A program made the translations under genes and the position numbers. Source: Candidatus Methylospira mobilis (GTDB lineage: Bacteria > Pseudomonadota > Gammaproteobacteria > Methylococcales > Methylococcaceae). Taken from it: DNA of 64,000 bases. Below are positions 20,826 to 30,159 of this stretch, in pieces. Numbering within the stretch: the stretch's first letter is position 1; every line of letters begins with the position of its first letter. The notes below the pieces were generated by a model. That model worked only from the letters and a program-made list of their open reading frames with translations, was not told where the DNA came from and did not search any database. Location of the stretch: NCBI RefSeq assembly GCF_009498235.1, contig NZ_CP044205.1, forward strand, positions 1,437,501-1,501,500. Direction: 5' to 3'.

Positions 20826-21932
20826 ATGGAAATCAAACGAATTATTGGCCCGGCGATGGCCGTTGTGCTGATCATTGGAATTGGCGCCGCCGCTTTTATT
20901 TCTCATAATCGCAAAGCAGTTGATGACGCCAACAAAGCGGCTGCTGCGTCCATCGTCGAACTCAAAGGGATGATAGGTTCCGAGAAAGAATCGTTTTTCG
21001 CCGACCCTGAAGTAATTGAAGCGCTGGCCGCAAAAGGTTTTCGGGTGAAAGTCGAAAAAGTGGGGTCTCGCGAAATCGTGTCGCGCGATCCTACTGGATA
21101 TGACTTCGGTTTTCCATCCGGATCTCCTGCTGCGATGGCTTTGCAAAACAAGGTAAAAGCCAGACAGGTATACACGACTTTCTTTACCCCAATGGCTGTC
21201 GCTTCCTGGAAGTTGCTGGTACCCGTTCTGGAGCAAGAGGGTATTGTAAAAATGACGGACGGGGCTTACTACATCCTCGATATGAAAAAGCTGCTCGACA
21301 AGATCGAACAAGGCGTTCGTTGGCGCGAGCTGAAAGGCAATACGGTTTATCCGACAGGCAAAAGCATACTGATCAGCTCGACGGATGTGCGTAAATCGAA
21401 TTCGGCGGCGATGTATCTGGCGTTGGCGAGCTATGTGCTTAACGATAACAACGTGGTGGACGATAACGAACACGCCAACAAGCTGTTGCCTTTCCTGACT
21501 TCGCTTTTCTTGCGGCAGGGGCTGCAGGAATCCAGTTCTTCCGGGCCGTTCGAGGATTACGCAACCATGGGGGTTGGCAAAGCGCCTCTTGTCATGATTT
21601 ACGAAAGCCAATTCCTGGAGTATCAGTCAAAACGCGCGCAGCCGAATGCGGATATGGTTCTGCTTTACCCGCAACCCACCCTTTATTCCAAACACGTCCT
21701 GGTGCCTTTTAATGAAAATGGCCGCAGGCTGGGAGAAGTTTTGGCTTCAGACTTAAAGCTGCAAAAACTGGCCACTCAGTACGGCTATCGCACGTCGTCA
21801 CTGGAAAATTTTGCGGAATTCCTGAAAAGCAAAAACCTTCAGGCCCCTGCAACACTTGTGGAAGTGATCGACCCTCCAAGTTATGAAATACTGGAGCGGA
21901 TGATTCAGTCTATCGAAAACAAATTCCAGTAA
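20826..21932 (+). CDS. Membrane-anchored binding-protein-like component of a TelA operon
   Basis: A 368-residue protein with an N-terminal membrane anchor (PAMAVVLIIGIGAAAFI, residues 8-24) and a periplasmic region with type-2 solute-binding-protein character (VIEALAAKGFRVKVEKVG, YDFGFPSGSPAAMAL, GKAPLVMIYESQFL). No Cys lipobox. It is first in a tight four-gene run with telA, a vWA lipoprotein and an XpaC-like gene (gaps of 24, 12 and -1 bp). It may sense a ligand for the TelA system; this is inferred. Confidence 0.6.
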   Translation: MEIKRIIGPAMAVVLIIGIGAAAFISHNRKAVDDANKAAAASIVELKGMIGSEKESFFADPEVIEALAAKGFRVKVEKVGSREIVSRDPTGYDFGFPSGSPAAMALQNKVKARQVYTTFFTPMAVASWKLLVPVLEQEGIVKMTDGAYYILDMKKLLDKIEQGVRWRELKGNTVYPTGKSILISSTDVRKSNSAAMYLALASYVLNDNNVVDDNEHANKLLPFLTSLFLRQGLQESSSSGPFEDYATMGVGKAPLVMIYESQFLEYQSKRAQPNADMVLLYPQPTLYSKHVLVPFNENGRRLGEVLASDLKLQKLATQYGYRTSSLENFAEFLKSKNLQAPATLVEVIDPPSYEILERMIQSIENKFQ

Positions 21933-21956
21933 ACTCGCCCTTCGAGGAACCCGATA

Positions 21957-23162
21957 ATGTCCGACTTGCAAAATAGTGCCGAAGCACAAAATACATTAAC
22001 CCCTCCCGAGGTGATCACACCGGTTGCCGGACCCAATGCCCCGGACAGGGTGCCGCTCAAAGCGGAAGTAACCGCCAAAATCGACGAGCAGATTGCGCAT
22101 TACCTGGACAGCCTGATGAATGAGGATATTCAAAGCGAGAGTTTTCAGGCCAAGCTGGATTCCGCATTCCGCCTGGGCAAGGAGGAAATATCCAACGCCT
22201 CGTCGTTAATGACCGGGCGCTTTATGGAGCGTAATTTTGTCGGAATCGAAAATTCCGCCGCATTTAAATCAATCCAGTCGATGCGCGGCATGCTTGATGA
22301 GCTTAATCCGGGCAAGCAAGGCGACCTGCTGGAGAAGAACAGGCTACTCGGGGTGATCCCGTTCGGAAACAAGCTTCAGGCCTATTTCCGTAAATTCCAG
22401 TCAGTCAGAAATCAGATGCAGGCCGTGATGACCGCCATTCACGCCGCTCGAGACGACATGCAGCGCGATGCCGCCGAGATCGAGCTGGTTAAATCCAAGC
22501 TGTGGGATGCGATGCAAAAACTGAAAGGGGCCATCTACTTTGCAGAACAGATAGACCGGCAAATTGCGGCGCGCGTCGAGGAATTGAAGGCCGGCGACCC
22601 GCTGCGCGCCAAAGCGTTGGAGCAGGAGGTGCTTTTTTACGCCAGACAGAATCTGCAGGACATGCAAACCCAGATGGCGGTCAATGTGAACGGCTATCTA
22701 TCCCTCGACGTACTCAAGAAAACCGCCCGTGAAATGGCGAACGGCTGCAGCCGTGTCGCGACAACCGGCATGTCGGCTCTCGCGACCGCGCAAACAGTCG
22801 CGCGCGCTACCGGCAACCAGATTCAAGTCATGGAAATGCTCACCGGCGTGAGCGACACCATCGGCGAGCTGGTTACCGAAACATCCCGGCAGCTTGGCAA
22901 GCACGTCGACAAAACAGGCGAGTTCGCATCGAATCCGTTGATCGGCATCCAGAAAATACAGGAGATGTTCGACAATACCTTTAAGGCGATGGACGCCATG
23001 GACGCCTTCCGTTCCAAAGCGATCGACGCCCTCGGCAAGAACAACCAGATTCTGAAAGAACAAATTTCCCGCTCCGAACAGTATCTCGACCGTTCCCGTT
23101 CGGCGGATGCAAAAGCTGCAATGTCGTCTGACGCAACGATAGCGGGTCCGGTTAAACTTTAA
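21957..23162 (+). CDS. telA: TelA-family toxic-anion/stress resistance protein
   Basis: A 401-residue cytosolic, mostly helical protein. The central region (QSMRGMLDELNPGKQGDL, then FGNKLQAYFRKFQSVRNQ, then LWDAMQKLKGAIYFAEQID) is the TelA/KlaA pattern of plasmid tellurite resistance and the YceH stress family. TelA proteins associate with XpaC partners, and an XpaC-like gene closes this operon. The role is more likely envelope or phage stress tolerance than tellurite resistance alone. Confidence 0.8.
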   Translation: MSDLQNSAEAQNTLTPPEVITPVAGPNAPDRVPLKAEVTAKIDEQIAHYLDSLMNEDIQSESFQAKLDSAFRLGKEEISNASSLMTGRFMERNFVGIENSAAFKSIQSMRGMLDELNPGKQGDLLEKNRLLGVIPFGNKLQAYFRKFQSVRNQMQAVMTAIHAARDDMQRDAAEIELVKSKLWDAMQKLKGAIYFAEQIDRQIAARVEELKAGDPLRAKALEQEVLFYARQNLQDMQTQMAVNVNGYLSLDVLKKTAREMANGCSRVATTGMSALATAQTVARATGNQIQVMEMLTGVSDTIGELVTETSRQLGKHVDKTGEFASNPLIGIQKIQEMFDNTFKAMDAMDAFRSKAIDALGKNNQILKEQISRSEQYLDRSRSADAKAAMSSDATIAGPVKL

Positions 23163-23174
23163 TGAGGGTTCGCG

Positions 23175-24758
23175 ATGAAAATAGTTACCCTGTTGTTTGC
23201 CTGTCTCGTATTGGTTTTATCCGGCTGCGATGAAAAAAAGGATGCCCCAAGCGGTCAGGCTGCGAAAGATTCGAATATATTGCAGGTTCTTGCCGGTTCC
23301 GAATTAAAAGATATTGAGCCCCTGCTGCCGAAGATTGCAAACGCCACCGGCATTACCGTGCAAATGCGCTATTCGGGTACGCTGGATGCGGTAGAGCGGC
23401 TTCAGTCCGGAGAAGCGGTGGATGCCGCCTGGCTGGCCAGTAACCGCTACGCCATGCTGGTGCCTGCCGTAAAGTCGCGCATCGCAGCATCCGAACGCAC
23501 CATGTTGACCCCTGTCGTGCTGGGCGTCAAGGAAAGCAAGGCGCGTGAATTGCATTGGCTCAACAACAAGAGTGTGACCTGGAAAGACATCGCCGATGCA
23601 GCCAGACAAGGAAAGTTTACCTTCGGCATGACCGATCCCGCCTCATCCAATACCGGTTTTTCAGCGCTGCTCGGGCTCGCGGCAGCGTTATCCGGCAAGG
23701 GCGACGCGCTCGAAGAAAAAGATATCGACGCAAAAAAGCTGGCGTCATTCTTCGCGGCGCAGCGCTTGACCTCCGGCAGTTCCGGTTGGCTCGCCGAAGC
23801 CTATCTGAACGAACAGGACACGGTGGACGGCATCATCAATTACGCTTCCACGCTGATGTCGATGAACCGAGGCCCGGGGTTAAAAGAAAAGCTGGTCCTG
23901 ATTTATCCCCAGGATGGCATTGTGACGGCGGATTACCCGATCATGCTGATCGATCCCGCCCGGCGTGACGATTACAACAAGGTGGTGAATTACATCCGTG
24001 GCGCTGAATTCCAGCAGGAGATGACAAAAACGACATTACGCCGTCCCGTTAATCCTGACGTGCAAGCGGGAGATACCTCGACCGATACTCTGGTTGAGTT
24101 GTCCTTCCCCGCCAAACTTGCGGTTGTCGATGCAATCCTGACCGCGTTCAATAATAATTTACGCTTGCCGACGGACAGTACTTTCGTACTGGATAGAAGC
24201 GGATCGATGGACGGGGAGCGCATGCAGTCGTTAAAAACGGCCATGCAAGGGTTATCCGGCGCCGACAGTTCCATCAGCGGCCGATTCGCACGATTCCGGA
24301 ATCGCGAGAGAATTTTCCTGTTGTCGTTCAGCGATACGAATGGGAAGACGGAAATGTTCAACTTGGGCGTGGACGAAAAAGCAAACCGGGCGTCCTTGAA
24401 CGCTATTTCCGCCAGCGTAAACGGGCTGCAGGCGAAAGGCGGCACTGCAATCTTCTCCGCCGTTCGACAAGCCTATTCCGAAGCCGCACAGCGCTGCCGT
24501 GGCGATCCATCGCGCTTTTATTCCATCGTGTTAATGACTGACGGAGAAAATAATGAAGGAATCGATGCCGTCCAGTTTGCCGACTGGTACAGCCGGCTTC
24601 AGGCAGCGGATAAGGGCATCAAAATTTTCCCGGTATTATTTGGCGAGGCCAACCCCGCTGAGTTAAACACGCTGGCGGATATGACCGGAGGACGCATTTT
24701 TGACAGCCGTAAAGCCGGCTTGCAATCCATATTCAAGGAGATAAGGGGATATCAATAA
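23175..24758 (+). CDS. Lipoprotein with binding-protein and vWA domains
   Basis: A 527-residue lipoprotein: the signal ends in the lipobox VLSGC (Cys near 18). Residues about 33-300 resemble a periplasmic solute-binding protein (LAGSELKDIEPLLPKIAN, then MTDPASSNTGFSALLGLAA). Residues about 333-520 are a von Willebrand A domain with an intact MIDAS: DRSGS, then the Thr in GGTAIFSA, and LMTDGENNEG. A fused binding protein-vWA lipoprotein suggests an exported sensor that docks a partner through a metal. It ends at the start of the next gene (TAATG). Confidence 0.75.
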   Translation: MKIVTLLFACLVLVLSGCDEKKDAPSGQAAKDSNILQVLAGSELKDIEPLLPKIANATGITVQMRYSGTLDAVERLQSGEAVDAAWLASNRYAMLVPAVKSRIAASERTMLTPVVLGVKESKARELHWLNNKSVTWKDIADAARQGKFTFGMTDPASSNTGFSALLGLAAALSGKGDALEEKDIDAKKLASFFAAQRLTSGSSGWLAEAYLNEQDTVDGIINYASTLMSMNRGPGLKEKLVLIYPQDGIVTADYPIMLIDPARRDDYNKVVNYIRGAEFQQEMTKTTLRRPVNPDVQAGDTSTDTLVELSFPAKLAVVDAILTAFNNNLRLPTDSTFVLDRSGSMDGERMQSLKTAMQGLSGADSSISGRFARFRNRERIFLLSFSDTNGKTEMFNLGVDEKANRASLNAISASVNGLQAKGGTAIFSAVRQAYSEAAQRCRGDPSRFYSIVLMTDGENNEGIDAVQFADWYSRLQAADKGIKIFPVLFGEANPAELNTLADMTGGRIFDSRKAGLQSIFKEIRGYQ

Positions 24759-25384
24759 TGCAACCGGTCACCTTGAAAATGAGAGGCTTGCTGTTTTTGT
24801 ACAGCACGCAGAATCTGGTCGGCTGCCTGCTTGCCATGGGCGGGCTCGGGCTGTTTTTCAGCGGCTTGATTGCCGATTGGTGGTTTCCTATTGTAGTCGG
24901 CCTTTATGCGGTAGGCTGGTTCGCAGTGCCGGGCGATAAGGAGCTCGAACTGCGCATTCGAAATGAAACCACGCAGTCCGACCTGACCGAAGGCATTGAG
25001 GAATTGATCGATAAATCCCGATCGAAGTTGCCGCAAGAGGCGGTTGACCGGTTGCTGCAAATTCGCGACGTGGTTGTTGCGCTTGCTCCCAAGCTTTTTG
25101 CCGGTGGAATTGCCATGAACTCCTCCATATCGCTGGTTAATGCAGTCAACCGCGATCTGCCCGAAACCGTACAAAACTATCTGCGCCTGCCTGCGGCCTT
25201 TGCTACATTGCATGTCATTGACAACGGCAAGACGAGCAAGCAACTTCTTATCGATCAGCTCGATTTACTCAGCGGGCAGTTATCGAAGATTGCAGAAAGC
25301 GTCTACAAGGAAGACGCCGATGCGCTGGTTGTGAATGGCAGGTTCCTCCAGGAGAAATTTCATGCCGTTTCGTTTATTGGATAG
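24758..25384 (+). CDS. XpaC-like membrane protein
   Basis: A 208-residue protein with two adjacent membrane segments at about 22-60 (LVGCLLAMGGLGLFFSGLIA and WWFPIVVGLYAVGWFAV) followed by a cytosolic helical region. The helical part (LPETVQNYLRLPAAF, LDLLSGQLSKIAESVYKED, LVVNGRFLQEKF) resembles XpaC, the usual TelA partner. Its ATG overlaps the upstream stop by one base, so it is translationally coupled. Family assignment is by pattern and neighbour, hence moderate confidence. Confidence 0.6.
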   Translation: MQPVTLKMRGLLFLYSTQNLVGCLLAMGGLGLFFSGLIADWWFPIVVGLYAVGWFAVPGDKELELRIRNETTQSDLTEGIEELIDKSRSKLPQEAVDRLLQIRDVVVALAPKLFAGGIAMNSSISLVNAVNRDLPETVQNYLRLPAAFATLHVIDNGKTSKQLLIDQLDLLSGQLSKIAESVYKEDADALVVNGRFLQEKFHAVSFIG

Positions 25385-25468
25385 GCTGAGGAAAAGACTA
25401 TGAAAACTGCGTGTTGATGAAATAGCGCAACTGCACAAGCCCTGTAACTGGCGAGACGCCTGCAATGC

Positions 25469-25563
25469 GGCTGGATTTGATGCTGGCGGCTTCGTACATG
25501 TCCGAGCGTTCAGGTAACTTTCACCGTTTGATAGAGGATGCCCCGGATTGCAGCATACGAATG
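25469..25563 (+). pseudogene. Remnant of a flavoprotein 3' end
   Basis: About 95 bases that match 18678-18770, near the 3' end of the FAD-oxidoreductase gene, at roughly 80% identity. The frame gives LDLMLAASYMSERSGNFHRL, as in the intact gene (ERAGNFHRL), followed by an indel that destroys the frame. The differences are largely at third codon positions, so this is an old paralogue remnant and not a fresh duplication. The rest of 25385-25700 holds nothing I recognise. Confidence 0.75.
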
Positions 25564-25700
25564 CTTCATGCCGCAGCTGAACTTTAACTGAGATTAGTAC
25601 TGATGATGCAACCTAAGCGTTTCCTTTCGCCACTACTGCCGCAAGTTAAGGCGCTCAATGAGTGGTGACATGACAGGCAACCTTGCAAAAGATAACATTC

Positions 25701-27284
25701 ATGGATGAAGTGGCAAAGCTAATGACGCCCGGATGCTTGGGGTTTTATGATCAAGCTGAAGTAACAGAGATATTTGCCTGCTTGCCGGACAAATCCATTG
25801 TAAATGTATTCACTATTATTGTGACGGAGGAAAGAAATTGTGAAGAATTAGTTGATCCAGTATTAGTTAATGAAAATAGAATAAAGCTTGATGAATTAAA
25901 GAAATGGAGCTTTGGGATAAAGCGATATACCAAACGCATATCAGATATAACGGAGGATATTTCACGGCTAATGCACGAGAATATATGGAGTGCATGCGGA
26001 ATACCTTTGCAGTTAGATCGGTTGGAACATCAACCACCAAGATTTGTGGCGCCAGACTCTTTCGATGCAGTTCCTATAAATAATATACTTAAAAACAACT
26101 TCTTTAATGGAAGCTATATAGTTGAATGGTTTGATAATTCGAAGTTGCAATTGGCCTGTTTTTTTGATAACCCCCTGTTAATTCAAGAGCTTTCAGAGAA
26201 AATTCAGCGGCACATCCCTTTGTCGCTGGCAAGTGTTTCGGATCGTCTGGGTAATATTATCTTGCAGATTCCTGTGACTGTCCTTATGACAAGAATAAGG
26301 CGATTACCACAAGATAATTATTTAGAGTTAGCTGTGGCATGGCACAATAATGCCTCACCAAGAAAACTGAGGGTTACATGCGAGAGTGAGTTCGATCGCA
26401 TAATAAATGGGTTTGCGTCACGTGAGTTATTAGATGGCAGTACATTGCTCCCGATGCGATACGATTATGGGTCTTACCGGTATATTGTTTGGGATGATTG
26501 CAGTGAATTAATACTTGCAATGGCTTCATCTGTATCATTTATATCCTGCTCAATATTTAATATAAATATAATTGAACCTGAGTCGCGAATTTTTGGTGTT
26601 GCCATCGGAAACGCTGAAAAAACAGAAAGAGTTAGTTTAATAAGCGTTGTAAATAACAAAGCAGGAAAGCCTAGCTCAATTGTGGATAGCACGACACAAA
26701 AAAGACTTTACCAAGATGAGAAGGAAAGACTTAAAAAACAACGGAAATTTGTAGAATTCAAGCCAGCGCCCGGAAAACAGGATGCTCAGCACGAAGAGGC
26801 ATTAAAACATATTCGAGTACTCATTGGACAGTATGGGGAAAAAGGCGCATGGTTATGGGACCCTTATTTGGATATTGATGATGTATTAAAAACATTATTT
26901 TACTGCCCATTTTTCCACGCTGATTTGAGAGCGCTTACCAGTCTTAAAACACATTCAGATTGCGACAAAAAAACAAACAAAATATCTCAGCTAGAACAGC
27001 AACGAGAAGCACTAAAAAGCCTGAAAAGCAATTTTCATGGGTTAAAGCTTGAATTTCGCGCACTCATAGGTAGCGTCGGATGGGAGTTTCATGACCGATT
27101 CCTGATTTTCCCTGAAACACAAAATGGTACGCTGGCCTGGTCTTTGGGAACATCAGTAAATAGCCTTGGTAAAAACCATCACATTTTACAACAAGTTGAC
27201 GATGGGCAACTTATCGCAGATTCATTCTTGGAAATATGGAATCAGCTTTGTTCACCTGAACAGCTTATATGGAAACGCTCATGA
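25701..27284 (+). CDS. PLD-like domain protein (possibly VPA1262 family)
   Basis: A 527-residue protein, clearly more AT-rich than its neighbours. The C-terminal region looks like a phospholipase-D-type nuclease fold: WLWDPYLDIDDVLKTLF, then EFRALIGSVGWEFHDRFLIF with an H-D-R in place of HxK, then WSLGTSVNSLGKNHHI. The N-terminal about 330 residues have no motif I can name; the layout recalls proteins called VPA1262 family, but I cannot verify that. I choose the ATG at 25701 over a TTG at 25683. It overlaps the next gene as ATGA and probably forms a two-gene system with it. Confidence 0.6.
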   Translation: MDEVAKLMTPGCLGFYDQAEVTEIFACLPDKSIVNVFTIIVTEERNCEELVDPVLVNENRIKLDELKKWSFGIKRYTKRISDITEDISRLMHENIWSACGIPLQLDRLEHQPPRFVAPDSFDAVPINNILKNNFFNGSYIVEWFDNSKLQLACFFDNPLLIQELSEKIQRHIPLSLASVSDRLGNIILQIPVTVLMTRIRRLPQDNYLELAVAWHNNASPRKLRVTCESEFDRIINGFASRELLDGSTLLPMRYDYGSYRYIVWDDCSELILAMASSVSFISCSIFNINIIEPESRIFGVAIGNAEKTERVSLISVVNNKAGKPSSIVDSTTQKRLYQDEKERLKKQRKFVEFKPAPGKQDAQHEEALKHIRVLIGQYGEKGAWLWDPYLDIDDVLKTLFYCPFFHADLRALTSLKTHSDCDKKTNKISQLEQQREALKSLKSNFHGLKLEFRALIGSVGWEFHDRFLIFPETQNGTLAWSLGTSVNSLGKNHHILQQVDDGQLIADSFLEIWNQLCSPEQLIWKRS

Positions 27285-28750
27285 GCGATTATCAAGGGTG
27301 GTTGTCATCGCTGGCACAAGAAGCTAAATCGATAAAGGTGGGCAATATTAAGCTACCGGATGAGTTACTAAATACCTTGGAACAAACCTCGGTTTTATGC
27401 CTCAACAATCATGCTACACACGAATCATTCAATATTTTACAAGCGAATTACAGCTTTATTGAAATACGAAAAGACTCCTCGCTTTTAATTTCCGATGAGC
27501 AAAAATATCAGTCAATAACGCTTTTGGCATGGCTAATACATAGCATTGATAAGTGGCGAAAAAATTTAGATTCAGAGCGCAGAATGCTTTTGGGGCTGTT
27601 TATCGTATCATGCTTTCTTGATGATAGAGACGGAGGTCTGTGGAAAGTTTTGCCATGCTATACTACAATAAATACCGAGCTTCTTGATGAACTACAGCTT
27701 ATAACATCAAACCTCGCATCCAACGTTTCTACAATAGGTGAGCCACCGATATGGGAGCGTGAATCTGTAGAACAATTTCAGGTTGCTATAAACAATAGAG
27801 ACTGGCTGACTATCAGTAATTTGTGGAATAGACTTAAACAGGCATCGCTACCATTATTTTTTCAAACTCAAATTATCAGGCTACTGGCTCATTATGACTC
27901 TAGTAGATTGCGTAATGCCTTTATTAATAGTAAAGATATACCGATATTAATGCATTCAATTGATGCATTAACCGTAGAGCAGGCATTAACCTTAGGCGCA
28001 TACAGCGATAACCCATACGTAGAATTTTCAGCAGTACATGGTGCCCTGTCAAAAATAGGGGCCTCTCGCGACTTTATTCAAAACGAGCAAAGTATGCTGG
28101 TAATGGTTTTAAACAAGGTTTCCCGTGATGTTTTGCGTTTCAACAACTGGATGGATGTGTTTAACGCATACCCGCTTCGTTATCCGGCATTACAGACAGC
28201 ATTGGGTTTATTTTTAGCCCAATCAGAGGGGGGTAGTATCTTTGATGCTTATATAAATTCTATCGCTTTAAGCAAGCTTGGGCTGGATTTTCAATCAAAC
28301 AAAAGCAGAGCTCTGGTTGCGAAGTGTCTTGGCATATTTTGCAAAAGTGCTGATATCGAAAAAAGAAAAAATCTATGGAGAAAAGCATACGAGCGATGGA
28401 GTGAATGGAACTTCGAAGTTAATACTATGGACTCGCACATTTTCTCAGTCGTCGTCTCTGATCTTGATTTTGCCCTCATTGGATATTATTTGGAGTGCAT
28501 GACTCACAATGATAGAATCGCATATAAAACCGATGTACTACAAAAACTAAGAGTATCTTTCTATCAATGGTATAGATCTACGTCAGATCTAATTACCTGT
28601 GTGAATAGACTGATTTCACATATGCAGCCTGTTGCGCACGCGATAATTATTCAACACAACTCAAGTGAATTATGGCTAATGGATGGAAAATATGATATAC
28701 CTGAACAATTCAAGGATAACGCATACATAAAAATGATGCTTGAAGTATAA
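27281..28750 (+). CDS. Unknown helical partner of the PLD-like protein
   Basis: A 489-residue protein I do not recognise. The sequence is strongly helical, with repeated stretches like LLAWLIHSIDKWRKNLDSE and LVAKCLGIFCKSADIEKRK, suggesting a HEAT- or TPR-like scaffold. There is no catalytic motif, signal peptide or membrane segment. The ATG at 27281 overlaps the previous stop (ATGA); the ATG at 27269 is less likely. The AT-rich composition matches its partner and not the flanking genes, which suggests that both arrived together. Confidence 0.6.
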   Translation: MSDYQGWLSSLAQEAKSIKVGNIKLPDELLNTLEQTSVLCLNNHATHESFNILQANYSFIEIRKDSSLLISDEQKYQSITLLAWLIHSIDKWRKNLDSERRMLLGLFIVSCFLDDRDGGLWKVLPCYTTINTELLDELQLITSNLASNVSTIGEPPIWERESVEQFQVAINNRDWLTISNLWNRLKQASLPLFFQTQIIRLLAHYDSSRLRNAFINSKDIPILMHSIDALTVEQALTLGAYSDNPYVEFSAVHGALSKIGASRDFIQNEQSMLVMVLNKVSRDVLRFNNWMDVFNAYPLRYPALQTALGLFLAQSEGGSIFDAYINSIALSKLGLDFQSNKSRALVAKCLGIFCKSADIEKRKNLWRKAYERWSEWNFEVNTMDSHIFSVVVSDLDFALIGYYLECMTHNDRIAYKTDVLQKLRVSFYQWYRSTSDLITCVNRLISHMQPVAHAIIIQHNSSELWLMDGKYDIPEQFKDNAYIKMMLEV

Positions 28751-28866
28751 TTGCATACTTGATATGTTGATACGTTAATTTCGATTATTCAACTCAGCAT
28801 AGCAATAGTGATTTAAAAAAATTATAAGTTGCACATCTGATAACGGAAGATATTAACAGAGAAAAA

Positions 28867-30159
28867 ATGAACATCGAACGCCTGATGCAACGCATCCGCC
28901 TGGGCGAAGACTCCACGCTGGAACTGAAACAGCTGGTGATTCGCGAAAACGGGAAAAGCATCGAACCGCACCCCGACAGCCTGGCGGACGAACTGGCGGC
29001 CTTGGGCAACGCCAATGGCGGTATGCTGATACTCGGCATCGACGACAAAACCCGCGCGGTCACCGGCATTGCGCTGGAGTATCTGGATCGGGTCGAGGCG
29101 TGGCTGACGGCGATCTGCAACGACCGCATCAAGCCGCCGCTGGATGTGGTGACTCACCATGTCGAATTGCCGGACGCCGATGGCCAACTACGCCCGGTTA
29201 TCGTGGCGGAGGTGCCGCAAAGTCTGTGGGTGCATCAAAGCGGCAACGGCTATTTTCGCCGCGTCGGACACGCCAAACGTAAACTGGAGCCCGATGTTCT
29301 GGCGCGCCTGTTTCAGCAGCGCAGTCAGGCGCGTATTATCCGGTTCGAGGAGCAACCGGTGTTTGACGCGGGTTACACGGATTTCGATCCGTTGCTGGTC
29401 AACCGTTTCACGCGTGAAGATCAGGACGATGCGCAGATTCAATTGCAGCGGCTGCACCTGTTGCGTAAAACGGATGGCGGGCTGCGCGCCGGCGTTGCCG
29501 GCGTGTTACTTTGTACCCTGACGCCGCATCGCTGGTTGCGCAATGCCGAAATCATCGCGGTCGCTCACGATGGGCTGGTCAACAACCCGGACGATCAGGT
29601 CGATGCACAGGAAATCCGCGGGCCGCTGGACCGGCAGATTTGGGACGCCATCCATTTCGTGCAGCGCAATATGCGCACCCCGGCGCGCAAGGTTCTTGGG
29701 CGCATCGATTATCCGCAATACGATCTGGCTGCGGTGTTCGAGGCGGTTGTCAATGCCGTTGCGCATCGCGATTATTCGCGCGACGCGCAACGCATACGCC
29801 TATTTATGTTCAGCGACCGCATGGAAATCTATACGCCCGGCGCATTACCCAATTCCATGACTATCGAGTCGATGGCCAGCATTTCCGCGCCGCGTAACGA
29901 GGTTATCGCCAGCTTGTTTGCCCAGTATTACCCGGTCGAGGAGCCGTTGTACGGCAAAAACCAGCTTATGGACAAGCGTGGCGCGGGTGTGCGCATGATA
30001 CTGAAACGTAGCGAGGCGCTTTCAGGCAAGCGTCCGCTTTATGAAAACCTGGGAGACATGGAACTGAAACTGACTATTTTTGCCGCGCCGCCACCCGAAA
30101 GAAATGCCGGGTGGCAGGCAATACCATCATCCGGCATGCGGATTGGCAATGACGATTAA
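28867..30159 (+). CDS. AlbA_2/Schlafen-like and HATPase domain protein
   Basis: A 430-residue protein of the COG2865 type. The N-terminal AlbA_2 domain (ESTLELKQ-like DSTLELKQLVI, then ALGNANGGMLILGIDDK, residues 17-66) binds nucleic acid in related proteins. The C-terminal part has an ATP-binding HATPase_c_4 module (VFEAVVNAVAHRDYS, near 295). Such proteins are transcription regulators or defence components; which applies is unknown. GC is again high here. Its 3' end overlaps the COG4648 gene by 11 bases. Confidence 0.75.
   Translation: MNIERLMQRIRLGEDSTLELKQLVIRENGKSIEPHPDSLADELAALGNANGGMLILGIDDKTRAVTGIALEYLDRVEAWLTAICNDRIKPPLDVVTHHVELPDADGQLRPVIVAEVPQSLWVHQSGNGYFRRVGHAKRKLEPDVLARLFQQRSQARIIRFEEQPVFDAGYTDFDPLLVNRFTREDQDDAQIQLQRLHLLRKTDGGLRAGVAGVLLCTLTPHRWLRNAEIIAVAHDGLVNNPDDQVDAQEIRGPLDRQIWDAIHFVQRNMRTPARKVLGRIDYPQYDLAAVFEAVVNAVAHRDYSRDAQRIRLFMFSDRMEIYTPGALPNSMTIESMASISAPRNEVIASLFAQYYPVEEPLYGKNQLMDKRGAGVRMILKRSEALSGKRPLYENLGDMELKLTIFAAPPPERNAGWQAIPSSGMRIGNDD

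Noticed and set aside
20664-21611. A 315-codon minus-strand frame opposite the binding-protein-like gene
   Set aside because: The plus-strand gene fits a tight operon with ribosome sites; the opposite frame has no domain.
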